Source: Histomonas meleagridis
Lineage: Eukaryota > Parabasalia > Tritrichomonadida > Dientamoebidae
Direction: 5' to 3'
NCBI GenBank assembly: GCA_020186115.1
Contig: WSYJ01000164.1
Span: 930,001 to 994,000 of the forward strand
DNA: 64,000 bases
This document shows, in pieces, positions 1 through 10,101 of the stretch (within the stretch, counting starts at the first letter, position 1; each line of letters opens with the position of its first letter). A program made the translations under genes and the position numbers. A model generated the notes under the pieces. The model had not been told where the DNA came from and made no database searches. It worked only from the letters and a program-made list of their open reading frames with translations.

Positions 1-559
1 TGGCCTCTGCGTTTGTATGGCGTTTCTCAAATTCCAGAAATCGATGTGATGCTTTCGGAGAATTTCGTAATGAACGACATGGGCCGCTTTGTGATGGATA
101 TGGTGGGGAGTAGTAGTTGATGCGATATCGTGCATTTTGAGTAGCTTTTTGAATTACAAGTTTAATCCAATATTCAACAAAATCAAAAATAAGTTTGATG
201 GCATCGTTATCAAACTCACTAAGATTAAAATTGGCAGAGACAGCCTTCTCTAAGTATGATGAGAAGATATTAGGTGAGACATGATGTCTTTGATTAGATG
301 TGAAATCGTTTTTTGGAACAAGTGTTCTTGGAATTGAAAATTGGAATTTAGCTTGCTGAAATTGAAGACGACCGTTGTCCCGTGGGAAATCTTGTGGAAA
401 TTGTATTTTGAAATTATTATGTGATTGTAATTCAAATTTTTTTGCGATCCGTTCTTTTGAATCGTATGATTCATAGATGCGAAAGGAATAAGGAGGACGA
501 ATTCTGGTAGGACGAGCATCAGGTTTTGTTTCTGTATTCGGTTTTTGTGGATTTATCAT
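1..559 (-). CDS. TAF12-like histone-fold protein, C-terminus cut by window edge
   Basis: The frame is open from the ATG at 559 to base 1, at least 186 codons. The first 95 residues are basic and polar and look disordered. Residues about 97-146 look like the first two helices of a TAF12-type histone fold: a short helix, a loop containing NLSEFDNDA, then a long amphipathic helix ending QNARYR. This matches the spacing of TAF12 helices alpha1-alpha2, so a TFIID/SAGA role is inferred. After ARYR (about base 121) this frame loses helical character. The next frame reads a plausible third helix (HVVHYEILRKHHIDFW), so the last 120 bases may hold a frame error or a small intron. A plus-strand open frame over 1-119 has poor codon use. 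I am confident the region is coding and less sure of the family. Confidence 0.55.
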   Translation of the reverse strand, partial: MINPQKPNTETKPDARPTRIRPPYSFRIYESYDSKERIAKKFELQSHNNFKIQFPQDFPRDNGRLQFQQAKFQFSIPRTLVPKNDFTSNQRHHVSPNIFSSYLEKAVSANFNLSEFDNDAIKLIFDFVEYWIKLVIQKATQNARYRINYYSPPYPSQSGPCRSLRNSPKASHRFLEFEKRHTNAEA

Positions 560-729
560 ATTGCTTTAATCAGCGAAATGTTATGTGAAATTAATGTTTA
601 AAATTAAAATTTTTTCTGCTCTTTTATATTTTTCATAATTTATTGGCAAGAAAAAAACCAAATGTGGATTTATTTGGAAACAAAAGTTTTAAAAAAATTT
701 ATTGAATTCATCACATTTATTATTTTATT

Positions 730-1425
730 TTAATTGCTCATAAAACTTAGTCTTGCTTTTGCAGTATATGAAATCCTCCTTTGAACAGCAACCTTTGGTC
801 CATTTGGAGCAAGAGGAAAATATGTTGAAAATTTGGGCATAAGTGTTACATCTGGATATTTAATTGCTGTTTGAAGCTTCTCTGACCTTGAGATAAGTCC
901 CCTAATGTCTTTTTGGCATTTAGCGATTTCAAGAGAGATCTTTGAACATTGAGATAAGTAATTCTGTATAGAACTGCACGTTTCAACGTTCCCAGAAAGA
1001 GTTATAAGTTTTGTCATTAGCTGTGCTGCTCTTTGTCTGAATTTCATCTTAAGTTCAGATTCTGTAGATAAGTATGATTCAAGGCGCGCTCTTAAATTTT
1101 GTGATATCTCTCTTGATTCAGTTTCGATTTCATGCTCACGGTTTGATTGCATTTTACCTAATTCTTGGAATTCTTTTATCAATGATGCTGATAATTCTTT
1201 TTCTTCATCATAATTTTTTTTCAACAAAAGTAGTTGCTTACACGCTGTGTCATTTGGTATTTTTACTTTTTTTGATTTAATTGCTTGGGTAAAAATTTCT
1301 TTTTCAGACAATAATGTTTGCTTTTTTTGTCTAAGAAGAGATATTGTTTCATATATTTCGGCTTGTTCTGCTCTCATTTGTTTGATTTGTTGGATAAGCC
1401 GTTCCTTTTTCTCTTTTTCTTCCAT
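730..1425 (-). CDS. Coiled-coil protein, 231 residues, unknown function
   Basis: Residues 1 to about 190 are almost unbroken charged heptads rich in E, K, Q and L, which predicts a long parallel coiled coil. The last 40 residues are basic and less helical and end in ARLSFMSN. There is no catalytic motif, signal peptide or membrane span. The ATG at 1425 is the only good start, and an AACCGT element lies at 1484-1489 upstream. I do not recognise the family. Small coiled-coil proteins like this are common cytoskeletal or kinetochore components, but nothing here decides between them. It resembles the 281-residue protein at 10864-11709 only in style. Confidence 0.7.
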   Translation of the reverse strand: MEEKEKKERLIQQIKQMRAEQAEIYETISLLRQKKQTLLSEKEIFTQAIKSKKVKIPNDTACKQLLLLKKNYDEEKELSASLIKEFQELGKMQSNREHEIETESREISQNLRARLESYLSTESELKMKFRQRAAQLMTKLITLSGNVETCSSIQNYLSQCSKISLEIAKCQKDIRGLISRSEKLQTAIKYPDVTLMPKFSTYFPLAPNGPKVAVQRRISYTAKARLSFMSN

Positions 1426-1819
1426 CTAAAATTTTGCTATATTCAAAAAGCGAGATAATTGAATAGGATTTTTTGGAAAACCGTGGCTACTCCGAAAACT
1501 TTTTGTGTATAAAGCGAATAAACGTTCTCAATATGGCGCCATCGCCAAAACATTTTTCACAAGAAATTCATCCCATACATAAATTTTTCATATTAGCCTA
1601 GTAATCCAAAAACTTCTCACTTAAATTAAGTAAATTGTTTGATTGACAAAATTCCTTTCAAATACATTTGTGTATATAATGAAATTTAATCTATTTCATA
1701 ATAGATTAAGCATTATTAAAAATTAGACTAAAGTTAAAGAATGCTGATTTTAAAAGAAAAAATGTTGTTAGTAATTAAATTTTTTGAATCCAAAATTATG
1801 AATAGAAAAATCAAATGGT

Positions 1820-2167
1820 TTATTCTTGTTTTTGTTGACGAGCTTCAGCGCGTTCACGTTGTTGCTTCAAGAATAATGGAACACGAACATGACGAAGGTT
1901 GGCATTACGAACACGAACAATACGACGATGGCAAGCGCATGAAACACAGTAGAAGCACTTTTGGTATGTCTTTGGGAATTCATATTCCTTATAGATAGAA
2001 GCATCCATAACATCTTTAGCAGATGAGCTATCAACCATATTCTTGACCAAGAAACGTTTGATAGCCTTATCACGTGGTACCATACGGCCGCAGTTCATGC
2101 AGTTAACAATCTTCTTACGGCCAGCATTCATCTTAGAACGTCCACAGTTCCTTCTCTTTTGAGGCAT
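1820..2167 (-). CDS. RPS26: 40S ribosomal protein eS26
   Basis: This 115-residue protein has the eS26 signature throughout: a basic N-terminus, the zinc ribbon C23-x2-C26 with C74-x2-C77, the MVPRDKAIKRF segment and the CVSCACHRRIVRVRN stretch. The family is usually 100-119 residues, so it is full length. It binds the mRNA exit region of the small subunit. The start is fixed by the conserved MPQKRRN. Six bases upstream of the ATG, on the coding strand, is an ACCTTT patch, and 11 bases further up a CGGTTA element. The same layout occurs at eL20 and eL36. Confidence 0.95.
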   Translation of the reverse strand: MPQKRRNCGRSKMNAGRKKIVNCMNCGRMVPRDKAIKRFLVKNMVDSSSAKDVMDASIYKEYEFPKTYQKCFYCVSCACHRRIVRVRNANLRHVRVPLFLKQQRERAEARQQKQE

Positions 2168-2408
2168 TTGCAGAAAGGTCGAGCCACGTCTAACCGCTGA
2201 TGACGAACGTTAAAACAGGGCCACCCCTCCATAAAAAGTGACATTATATTTTTGACATTTTTTGTAAAACAGTCAAATATTTGACTGAATTATGAAGAAC
2301 ATACAAAACAATTCATTTATGCATCTGAAAATAATTATTTCATTAAAAAAAAAATGTTTTTTGATAATAAAAATTAATTTAAAAAAACATAAAATATATT
2401 TTTTATTA

Positions 2409-5400
2409 TTATTTTGTTTGTAAATTTTCCATAAATTTTTCACATTTTGAACATAATGAATGGTTTAATGTAACCTTTGAACAATTTCCAATCAAAGGCA
2501 CCAAATCCACGAAATTATTTGTGAAAGCTAATTGAGCTGCCTCATTATAATAACCCAATTGTAAGTAAAGCTTACATTGAAAGCTCAAATCCATATCTAA
2601 ATTTTTCACCAAGAAGTAAGCTGTATTAATATCCTTAAAATTCCAAATTAATCTATTAATTATAGCATTAAACATTATTTCAAACGTCTCCTTATCGCAC
2701 TTTTTTGCTAAACCTTTCAAATACGTCACTTTGAAATCATTTTGTTCACAAATTAAATTATCGCAAACTTTGCCAGCGATTCTTTTCGGGTTCATTTGAT
2801 AGTCGTGCATGAATTGAATTGCTATATCGAAAGCTTTTTCTTTGAACATTAGAACTATCATTGATTCTATTGAAGATTTTCCTTTAAACACAGAAAGGTC
2901 CGAAATTCCTTCAATATTTTTTTCTAACAAAAACATGCAAAATTTTCTTTGATGAGTAATTCCATCCAAATATTTCTTTAATTTATCAGTTGATAATATT
3001 TCTGGTGTATTTTTTTTCTTATTTTTTCGGTCATTTAATTCATTTACAATATGAACTTCAGCAGTATCTAATATTGATAAACTATTTTTGTTTGAATAAT
3101 GTTTCGAATAAAGTTGAATTGCAGTTTCAGCAATAGTATCATTTTGGCCAAAGAACTTTGCTATTTGAAACTTTAGATGATACATTTCATTTTTTTTTGT
3201 ATAATCGAACAAATTATTTAAATATTTTATACTATAATTTGGCGGCGTTTCGAATTGTCTTTCAAGACGTACTAAACAATCGAATTCGATTGCAGTAGGG
3301 AACAATGCATTTTCGAAAAGTGTTTCTTGCATTTCGAAGTTATTATTTAATAATATTTGTAACGCTATATCGAATTTACTTAATGAAGTATAATATGATA
3401 TCGATATTGAAGGCGATGATTTATTCTTTAAGAATTCGGTCAAACAATTCTTTTGTAACATTGGGAAATCATAATTTTGTTCTGATAAAAAGATAACACG
3501 TGAATATAATGAACTAACATTCGATTGATGATACTTCGATAAATTATGCGCAATCTCCATCGGTGATGGAGATGTTATTGACAATTCATAATCAAGTGAG
3601 AAATCATTACGTAATGATAAGCTCATACTTTTATAATAATTCATATTTTTGTTTTTGTTTGTTATTTTATTGTTTGTGTTTCCAATCATTTCATTTGTAG
3701 GTGGAAACTTTTCGATGAATTGTGTAATGAATTGTGGATCGAAAAATAATTGTTTCGATAAAACATTTATTACATTTTTAGAGAATTTAGTTCGTCGTTT
3801 AATATCTTTTTCATTTGTTAACTCAAGATAATTCGGAATATAATCAGAATTATCTTCGAAAATAGATAATTCATATTGTGTTAATATATATAACTCTAAA
3901 TATTTATTAATGTTTATATTCCATATCTCAACTAATGAACTAAATTGATTTATTAAATCAAGTCGAATACATATTAATGAAAATCTTTTTGCAAATTTTA
4001 TAGTCTCAAATTCATTAAATGAATATGATATGTTAAACTTTAAATAGATTTGATTAGATAAAAAATCACATATCCAATCAATCTTTTGAAACATTATACA
4101 ATCATTTTGTGTTAAATATTGATAAAAAAAGGTTAAAATGTTTAACGATGAATTTAAATAATTATAAAACTTAAATTCATCATTTTGGCCAATGTTTGTA
4201 TTCTTTATTATATTAATAATATTATCGAATAAGAAATGAATTAAAAAATTTTGATCTCGAAATAATGTGAATACTTTAAAACAAACTTTTGTTAAACTTA
4301 AAATTTTTTGATATTCTGTTAAATCATTCGAATTAATTATAACTTTCTCAATATGATTTAATATTGATTGATCACAATTAATGAATTGGAACTTATTTAA
4401 TAATGATTGAATTTTCGTTATATAATTAATATATGTATAAATTTTATCATTTTTACATTGAATCGTTATCCAATTTTCAGGAATTACATTTAAAATTTTC
4501 TCGTTTTCTTTTTGTATTTTGTTTTGTGATGGTATCGTGTTCATTATACTTGAGAATAAATGTGGAAATTGTTCAATTAATGGTTCAATACTTTCATTTT
4601 TATTCGTCAAATCATTAATATGTTTTTTAATAATATCTTCTAAATGTATAACTTTACCAAATATTTCATAAAATTTATTTGTCATTTTATAATTCTTTTT
4701 TGTAATTAATATCATAAAAGAGTTTTCTAATGGTAATGGCTGTATATTAATTTTAATTAATTTACATAAGAAATTAATTTTCTTATTACATATTAAACAT
4801 TTATCAAATAGTTCTTTGATTTGGATAATGTTTATATTATTCAAATTTTCTAAAATGATTTTTTGGAATTCTTTAATATTAAATCGAAAACTTAAATCAC
4901 TTAATAAATTAATATTTAATGGATTCATTTTCATTAATATTTTTATATGTTTAATTAACTCATTTTTAGGTATTCCATCTTGTTTAATAGAATCATTAAA
5001 CTCAATAATTTCTTCTCCATTTTCATTATTAATTGTTGGTAATGTATAATTTATAATTTGTTTTTGATTACCTAATAATATATTCTTTTGAATTTCACGT
5101 TTCTTATTAATGAAAAATGAATCACTTTCTCGTAATAATTCAAATAATGAACTTCGAATAAATTCTTCTCCTTCATATGAAGTTGTTTTAGTAAATAATG
5201 AAGCTAAAGCAATTTGTGGATAATTCTTCGAGAAATGTAATATAACTTCATCTGGAAAATTATTGTTTTTAAAGATAATTTCGTTGATATCAATTTGAAG
5301 ATTCTTTGATATAATTTTCGCTTGTTTTATGTTACTTGAATAAAGTAATGACTCAATTGTTTTGATCGGGTTTTTTAATAAGATTTCTTTTATCGTTTGA

Positions 5401-7430
5401 CCAATCCCTGATGTTAATGAATGTGGTATAAATGAATCAAGATAATTACAAAAGCGTTTCAAGTTCTTCGAATTAATATCATTATGATACGTTGGAACAT
5501 TCCAAGTTTTACCTTGTAAATAATTTAATTTGATGATTACGTTCGAAATATTAATTTTAGGAATTATTAACATTGGATTATCATAAGTTTGAATTCGATT
5601 TTTGATGAATTTTTTTATTGTTTTATCTTCAGTATGTTTTAATAAATATTTTAATGAGTTCTCTTGCCCTGAAAATGAAGATGATATTTCTAATGTTATT
5701 TTCGGATTTTGATTTTTGTAATTAAATTCGTTTTTGTTGAATTTAAAGTTTTGGATTGTTTGATATATGTCATAAAACATTTTGTTATTAGATGATAAGC
5801 CTGCAATATAAAGCGCAATCTCAGCACTCTCTGATGTGACTATTGCTGAGAAATCTTTAGACTTCATTAAGTCATTAAATGTCCCGTTTTCACATGTGGC
5901 ATTGATTAAATTGATGTTCTTTTGTCCATATTGTAAATACTTCATAAGGTTATCGTCATTACAACAACATAATATGACTTTTAATAAAGTGGAAGCAAAT
6001 TCAATGGTACAAATGAACGAGTTATCACGTTGAAGAAACATTAATGAAAATAAATCAATTATCAATTTTTCAATTATTTTTTGATCTTTGATATGCGCTA
6101 AAAACCATTCTAAATGCTCTTGCATTGTGTCTAACTCTTTTTGTGAGCTCGAACTTAATGAATTTAAACATAATGTAATTGAAAAATAACAATGAATAAA
6201 ATCAAAATCAATGACTTTTTGATCATTAGGAATGGAATAATACGTTTTACTACTGACTAAGTTAAATGGTGAATATTTTAAATCTATATCATCTGTTTCA
6301 AAATTTAAGATACTTTCAAACATATATGGTAATGAATGTTCTTTGAAATCTTTGGGAGATGGTAAATAACCTGTAGATTGATGTACAATCGAAAATAAAT
6401 CTCGATCATTTAATAAACTATCTATAAAATCACTACAGATAGAATGATTGATATATTTGATTTGTTCAATATCAGATGGAATGGTTGGATATTCCCCTTT
6501 TAATATAGTAGCTAATAACCATGGTCGAAAATCTGGGAATGGACATGATTTAAGTGCTTCCTCATATTGACCGTTATCGTAAAGTTCTGTAAAGTACTGA
6601 AAAGTGGAATCGAGAAAGTGAACGTTTAAAAAATACGTTGTATGAACCAATGTTAAACCGAAACTTCTTTCTGGATAATTAGAAATAGTTGGATATAAAT
6701 ATTGACTATATACGGAACTCTGTATGTATCTGAAAATAATTGGAAATTTATAACCAAATTCTTGTCCACAAAAATCTTGCATTTCATAAACATCTACAAA
6801 ATCAAAATCTGCAGATTCAATATCTTTGATGGGGATTTGGCTAATATCTAAAAGTAAATCAAATGTTTTAAATCGAAAATGTGAAAATAAAAGATTAAAT
6901 CCTAAATTTAAAAATATTGATTGAATATATGGTAAAATCCATTGGGAAAGTGAATTACATTTTTCTTTTAATTCTAAAAAACTTGACGCACATTTTAGTT
7001 TCAATAATTCTTTCTTCATTAGATTTGGATTTTTCATGGCTTCTTTAAGTTTGATAGCACAACTTAATTTTGATGAATAAAATTTGGGTTGCACAAGAAA
7101 AAATATATCAACGTCTGGTTTAACACCAAAATATGATAAAATGCATGCACATACCCATCGAAATAAAACAGGACTTTTCATTTTTTCAACAGGCACAAAA
7201 GAATCAGGTGCTTTTGAAATTGTAAGAGAATGTAATATTGGACCAAAAAAATCTGGATTTAATGTTGAAAAAATCATTAACGATTCGATTTGATTCCCAA
7301 GAAGTAAATGTCTAACTCCTTCTACCAAGCGATATCCATCAAATTCTGTTGATAAAAATGATTGAGAAAGACATGATTCCATGTGTTGAGTTGCTTTGAT
7401 TTGTTGCAACCCGTTGATTAGAATATTCAA
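2409..7430 (-). CDS. Very large alpha-solenoid protein, 1673 residues, unknown
   Basis: One uninterrupted frame encodes a 1673-residue, Asn/Lys/Ile-rich protein that is almost entirely helical. There is no signal peptide, membrane span or enzyme motif. The C-terminal 300 residues carry short helical hairpins (FDIAIQFMHDYQMN, KLYLQLGYYNEAAQLAF) of the kind seen in vesicle-coat, tethering and spastizin-like (ZFYVE26) solenoids. It ends in a Cys pair (CSKCEKF). The ZFYVE26 resemblance is an impression from the hairpin pattern, and no FYVE finger is present. Asn-rich stretches are at residues 1000-1300. The start at 7430 is the first ATG in frame. No paralogue is seen in the window. Confidence 0.8.
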   Translation of the reverse strand: MNILINGLQQIKATQHMESCLSQSFLSTEFDGYRLVEGVRHLLLGNQIESLMIFSTLNPDFFGPILHSLTISKAPDSFVPVEKMKSPVLFRWVCACILSYFGVKPDVDIFFLVQPKFYSSKLSCAIKLKEAMKNPNLMKKELLKLKCASSFLELKEKCNSLSQWILPYIQSIFLNLGFNLLFSHFRFKTFDLLLDISQIPIKDIESADFDFVDVYEMQDFCGQEFGYKFPIIFRYIQSSVYSQYLYPTISNYPERSFGLTLVHTTYFLNVHFLDSTFQYFTELYDNGQYEEALKSCPFPDFRPWLLATILKGEYPTIPSDIEQIKYINHSICSDFIDSLLNDRDLFSIVHQSTGYLPSPKDFKEHSLPYMFESILNFETDDIDLKYSPFNLVSSKTYYSIPNDQKVIDFDFIHCYFSITLCLNSLSSSSQKELDTMQEHLEWFLAHIKDQKIIEKLIIDLFSLMFLQRDNSFICTIEFASTLLKVILCCCNDDNLMKYLQYGQKNINLINATCENGTFNDLMKSKDFSAIVTSESAEIALYIAGLSSNNKMFYDIYQTIQNFKFNKNEFNYKNQNPKITLEISSSFSGQENSLKYLLKHTEDKTIKKFIKNRIQTYDNPMLIIPKINISNVIIKLNYLQGKTWNVPTYHNDINSKNLKRFCNYLDSFIPHSLTSGIGQTIKEILLKNPIKTIESLLYSSNIKQAKIISKNLQIDINEIIFKNNNFPDEVILHFSKNYPQIALASLFTKTTSYEGEEFIRSSLFELLRESDSFFINKKREIQKNILLGNQKQIINYTLPTINNENGEEIIEFNDSIKQDGIPKNELIKHIKILMKMNPLNINLLSDLSFRFNIKEFQKIILENLNNINIIQIKELFDKCLICNKKINFLCKLIKINIQPLPLENSFMILITKKNYKMTNKFYEIFGKVIHLEDIIKKHINDLTNKNESIEPLIEQFPHLFSSIMNTIPSQNKIQKENEKILNVIPENWITIQCKNDKIYTYINYITKIQSLLNKFQFINCDQSILNHIEKVIINSNDLTEYQKILSLTKVCFKVFTLFRDQNFLIHFLFDNIINIIKNTNIGQNDEFKFYNYLNSSLNILTFFYQYLTQNDCIMFQKIDWICDFLSNQIYLKFNISYSFNEFETIKFAKRFSLICIRLDLINQFSSLVEIWNININKYLELYILTQYELSIFEDNSDYIPNYLELTNEKDIKRRTKFSKNVINVLSKQLFFDPQFITQFIEKFPPTNEMIGNTNNKITNKNKNMNYYKSMSLSLRNDFSLDYELSITSPSPMEIAHNLSKYHQSNVSSLYSRVIFLSEQNYDFPMLQKNCLTEFLKNKSSPSISISYYTSLSKFDIALQILLNNNFEMQETLFENALFPTAIEFDCLVRLERQFETPPNYSIKYLNNLFDYTKKNEMYHLKFQIAKFFGQNDTIAETAIQLYSKHYSNKNSLSILDTAEVHIVNELNDRKNKKKNTPEILSTDKLKKYLDGITHQRKFCMFLLEKNIEGISDLSVFKGKSSIESMIVLMFKEKAFDIAIQFMHDYQMNPKRIAGKVCDNLICEQNDFKVTYLKGLAKKCDKETFEIMFNAIINRLIWNFKDINTAYFLVKNLDMDLSFQCKLYLQLGYYNEAAQLAFTNNFVDLVPLIGNCSKVTLNHSLCSKCEKFMENLQTK

Positions 7431-7654
7431 TGATTTACAAATTCACCTTTCAAAATTGAATTATTACACATTTCGAAAAATGTTTTTTCTCATTGTAGAA
7501 ATCAAATAAATTAGAATATTATCAAAGGAAAGAAAATATCTTTAAATGTAATTGTATTTTAAATATTTTAAGTATGATCTCATTGATATGATCGAAATTT
7601 TAAATTAACGAAAAATAAAATAATAATAGTACTTCCTTTATAAAATGTTTTATT

Positions 7655-8080
7655 TTAAACAGCAGGTTCGGCGCCATTTAGTGTTAATTCATATTCAAGT
7701 CGTTGTGCCTCAGTAAATGAATTTTGCCTTTTTAAGAATGCTATGTATGCTTGAGCTAATGGAACTATTTTTTCTATTGGAATGTCTGTAAGTGTAGAAA
7801 TAAGTTTTAAATCTTTTAAGCCGGATTCTTTAACAGCTTGAACAAATTTGGATAATAACGTTTTTGCACTTGAATTGCTAGGTTCTATTCCTTGAGAAAC
7901 TGAACTGTCTTCTAGCGCTTTAGCAAAAGGAGCCAAAATAAGAAGATTATTTTTGAGGCGTGCTTGAAATAGCATCGAATCCATTATACGATTTTCGTTC
8001 TGACATTTAAGTATCAATTTAATTAGATTTGAATTTTCATCAAGAATTTGCTGAATTTGTTCAGAGTCGATATTTTCCAT
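7655..8080 (-). CDS. SS18/GIF-like SWI/SNF coactivator subunit
   Basis: The 141-residue protein opens with an SSXT (SNH) domain at residues 6-58. QIQQILDENSNLIKLILKCQ and the MLFQARLKNNLLILAPFA helix match the SS18, GIF and ANGUSTIFOLIA3 core. In animals and plants this domain anchors the protein to SWI/SNF-type ATPase complexes. The rest (about 60-141) lacks the long QPGY tail of animal SS18 and instead forms a short helical region ending in NGAEPAV. Upstream, on the coding strand, an AACGT site and a CCTTT patch lie within 45 bases of the ATG. Assignment rests on the SNH domain alone. Confidence 0.75.
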   Translation of the reverse strand: MENIDSEQIQQILDENSNLIKLILKCQNENRIMDSMLFQARLKNNLLILAPFAKALEDSSVSQGIEPSNSSAKTLLSKFVQAVKESGLKDLKLISTLTDIPIEKIVPLAQAYIAFLKRQNSFTEAQRLEYELTLNGAEPAV

Positions 8081-8317
8081 TTTATTATAATGAAGAACTG
8101 CAAAGGCAGACGTTAAGTAAACGTACGATTATAAAAATTTTATTTTTAGTTGAAATCTGATAAGTTTTAAAAGAAATTAGGGTTGTTCTTTAGTAAAACT
8201 TGTTCCCAAAAGATAAAAATCACAACAAAAAAATATGATGAAATTATCAAATTTGCAAAATTCATTAAAAAAAATAAAGCAATTTATAATAATAAATTAT
8301 TGGGTATTTTAGAAATT

Positions 8318-8845
8318 TTAAAAGCCGCAAACAGTTGGGCGCTTGCTGGAAAGAATCTTCTTTTGTGATGGATGAGCTGGACGGATTGATTTCTTAAGGA
8401 TTGGGAATTTAACATTATTATTAAGGAACATACGAAGGTTATGATGAACAACATCCTCATCTTTGATTTCGCTAACACGAATGATTGAGATGTTTTTAGA
8501 TTGAACATTGTGCGTTCCGGCCATTTCTTGGTAAAGACGGAGGACAGCACCTTCTGTTGTTGTGTCACGAAATTCTTTGTAAATGTTATTGATTGAATTT
8601 GTTGAGCGATATGTCAACCAAATTCCATAATTCTTGACACGCTCTGGTTCTGGTTCAATGACATGCTTAACTGCAAGGATTTCGCCATGTGATTTTTTGA
8701 GGCGGGCAATACGACGAGCAACACCCCAGAATTTTGACTTTGCAATAACTTCATCAGCAGCAAAAACTTGAACGCGGATGGCAGCTGGGTTTGGAACAGC
8801 TTCAGTTGGGAGAGGGCGAGCAATAACTTCGTAGTTTTTCAGCAT
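8318..8845 (-). CDS. RPL18A: 60S ribosomal protein eL20 (L18a)
   Basis: This 175-residue protein matches eL20 from end to end: the opening YEVIARPLPTE, the VIAKSKFWGVARRIARLKKS segment, RVKNYGIWLTYRSTN, YKEFRDTTTEGAVLRLYQEM and the C-terminal VKFPILKKSIRP. Family members are about 170-180 residues, so it is full length. The upstream strand reads AAACGGTTT, then ACCTTT, then ATG, with seven bases between the pyrimidine patch and the start, the same order as eS26 and eL36. Two further frames overlapping it on the same strand are shadows. Confidence 0.95.
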   Translation of the reverse strand: MLKNYEVIARPLPTEAVPNPAAIRVQVFAADEVIAKSKFWGVARRIARLKKSHGEILAVKHVIEPEPERVKNYGIWLTYRSTNSINNIYKEFRDTTTEGAVLRLYQEMAGTHNVQSKNISIIRVSEIKDEDVVHHNLRMFLNNNVKFPILKKSIRPAHPSQKKILSSKRPTVCGF

Positions 8846-9290
8846 TCACAGCAAAGGTCGGCCAAACCGTTTCATAGCAGTGAGTGTCACTTTTTTGTAA
8901 GTTGATCAAGAGAGTGTTTTATATTTTATAAATTCACTCATTTTTTCGATGCCTTGTTTTTCTTCTTATTTTATTTATTCAATTCTGATTTTAAAACTTT
9001 AATTCAACAATTTGATAGTTCTATTGTTTCACCAAGGAATTATAGTTCATATCTCTTGAATATTTTTAATTCTTTTCCTATTTTTTTTCAAAAAATTCAT
9101 GAACGATGGTCAAATTTTTATAATGATTAAGATTCCAAACGTTTGAGAGAGCTCTCTTGGAGCCATAATTTTCTAAGTTTAGAGAATATTTTTCATGAAA
9201 AGTTTTTATATTTAAGTATTTAATCACAAAACATTTGCAGCTCACAAAAATTGTAATCAAGTTGTTTCCTTTTTAACTGTATTGTTATTT
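8846..9290. other. Intergenic region between eL20 and a BspA-like relic
   Basis: The first 40 bases carry the eL20 promoter elements, including a CACTTTTTT run at 8889-8897. The rest is AT-rich with no supported gene. The short minus-strand open frame at 9078-9260 has no recognisable features. Confidence 0.5.
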
Positions 9291-9809
9291 ATGAATTCAT
9301 TTCAAATATTTGATGATACAACTAAAATTCTCACAATAAGCTATTCAACTGATTTTAACTATGATTATAAATATGATGCTTTACCGACATGAGAAATGCT
9401 TTTTTTGGTAGGCTAAAAATTATTTCTGTTAATAATGGTGATTCTACATTTGCTGAATGTTCCAAATTGAAATATATTTATATACCAATTTCTGTGAAAT
9501 CTATTTGATATAGCACATTTCAAATTTGTAATTCATTGTTAAATATTAATTTTAATATATCAAAAGATATTACATCAATTAGATAATGCGCATTCATGAT
9601 GTATGAGGTAGCTATTCATTAATATGTCTCCTGATAAAAAATATTCTAATTATAATAATGATGGAATTCTTTATAATAAAAATATTTCAATAACCCTTTG
9701 TTATCTAGTGAGTATTTTGCAAAATAGTATTGTTAATAAATTAACTATAGTTAATAAAATTTCAATTTTCGCATTAGAACAAATACATAATGAGGAACAC
9801 CTCAACTAG
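9291..9809 (+). pseudogene. Degenerate BspA-like leucine-rich-repeat surface protein
   Basis: Pieces of a BspA-like protein can be read in several plus-strand frames. It starts with ATG at 9291 and IFDDTTKILTIS, the usual N-terminal strand, and a stop follows at 9390. Two 23-residue repeats follow: STFAECSKLKYIYIPISV then a stop, and STFQICNSLLNINF then a stop. Next comes SPDKKYSNYNNDGILYNKN (from 9624), the typical spacer between repeat blocks. At least four stops or shifts break it. In trichomonads the intact family is large, surface-exposed and variable, and this copy is a fossil of it. The assignment comes from the repeat pattern only. Confidence 0.7.
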
Positions 9810-10101
9810 ATATAAAATATCGACACACCATATGAAAAATCACTCACCTTAAATTAATATAAATACGCATTCACACATAACATTGCAAGCATTATTTTAT
9901 ATAAAATAATAACGTAAGATAAGATGCAATTGATATAAATGAAAAAGTTTTTTTTTGTTAAAAAATGATACTTATTAGGAATGCTAAAAATAATTTGAAT
10001 ATTTTCCTTGTTAGTAACATGTTTCTGGATTAAAACAATTAAAAAAAGGAATTGAGAAGAAGGAAAAATACAGGAATTTTTATATAAAAAAAGTTCTATC
10101 T

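Noticed and set aside
1-119. Plus-strand frame ending in a stop at 117-119 as a gene tail
   Set aside because: Third positions are unusually G-rich for this genome and it lies antisense to the minus-strand gene, which shows better codon use.
1074-1280. Hydrophobic plus-strand open frames antisense to the coiled-coil gene
   Set aside because: Antisense shadows of Lys/Glu-rich codons, which read as Phe/Leu/Ser on the other strand.
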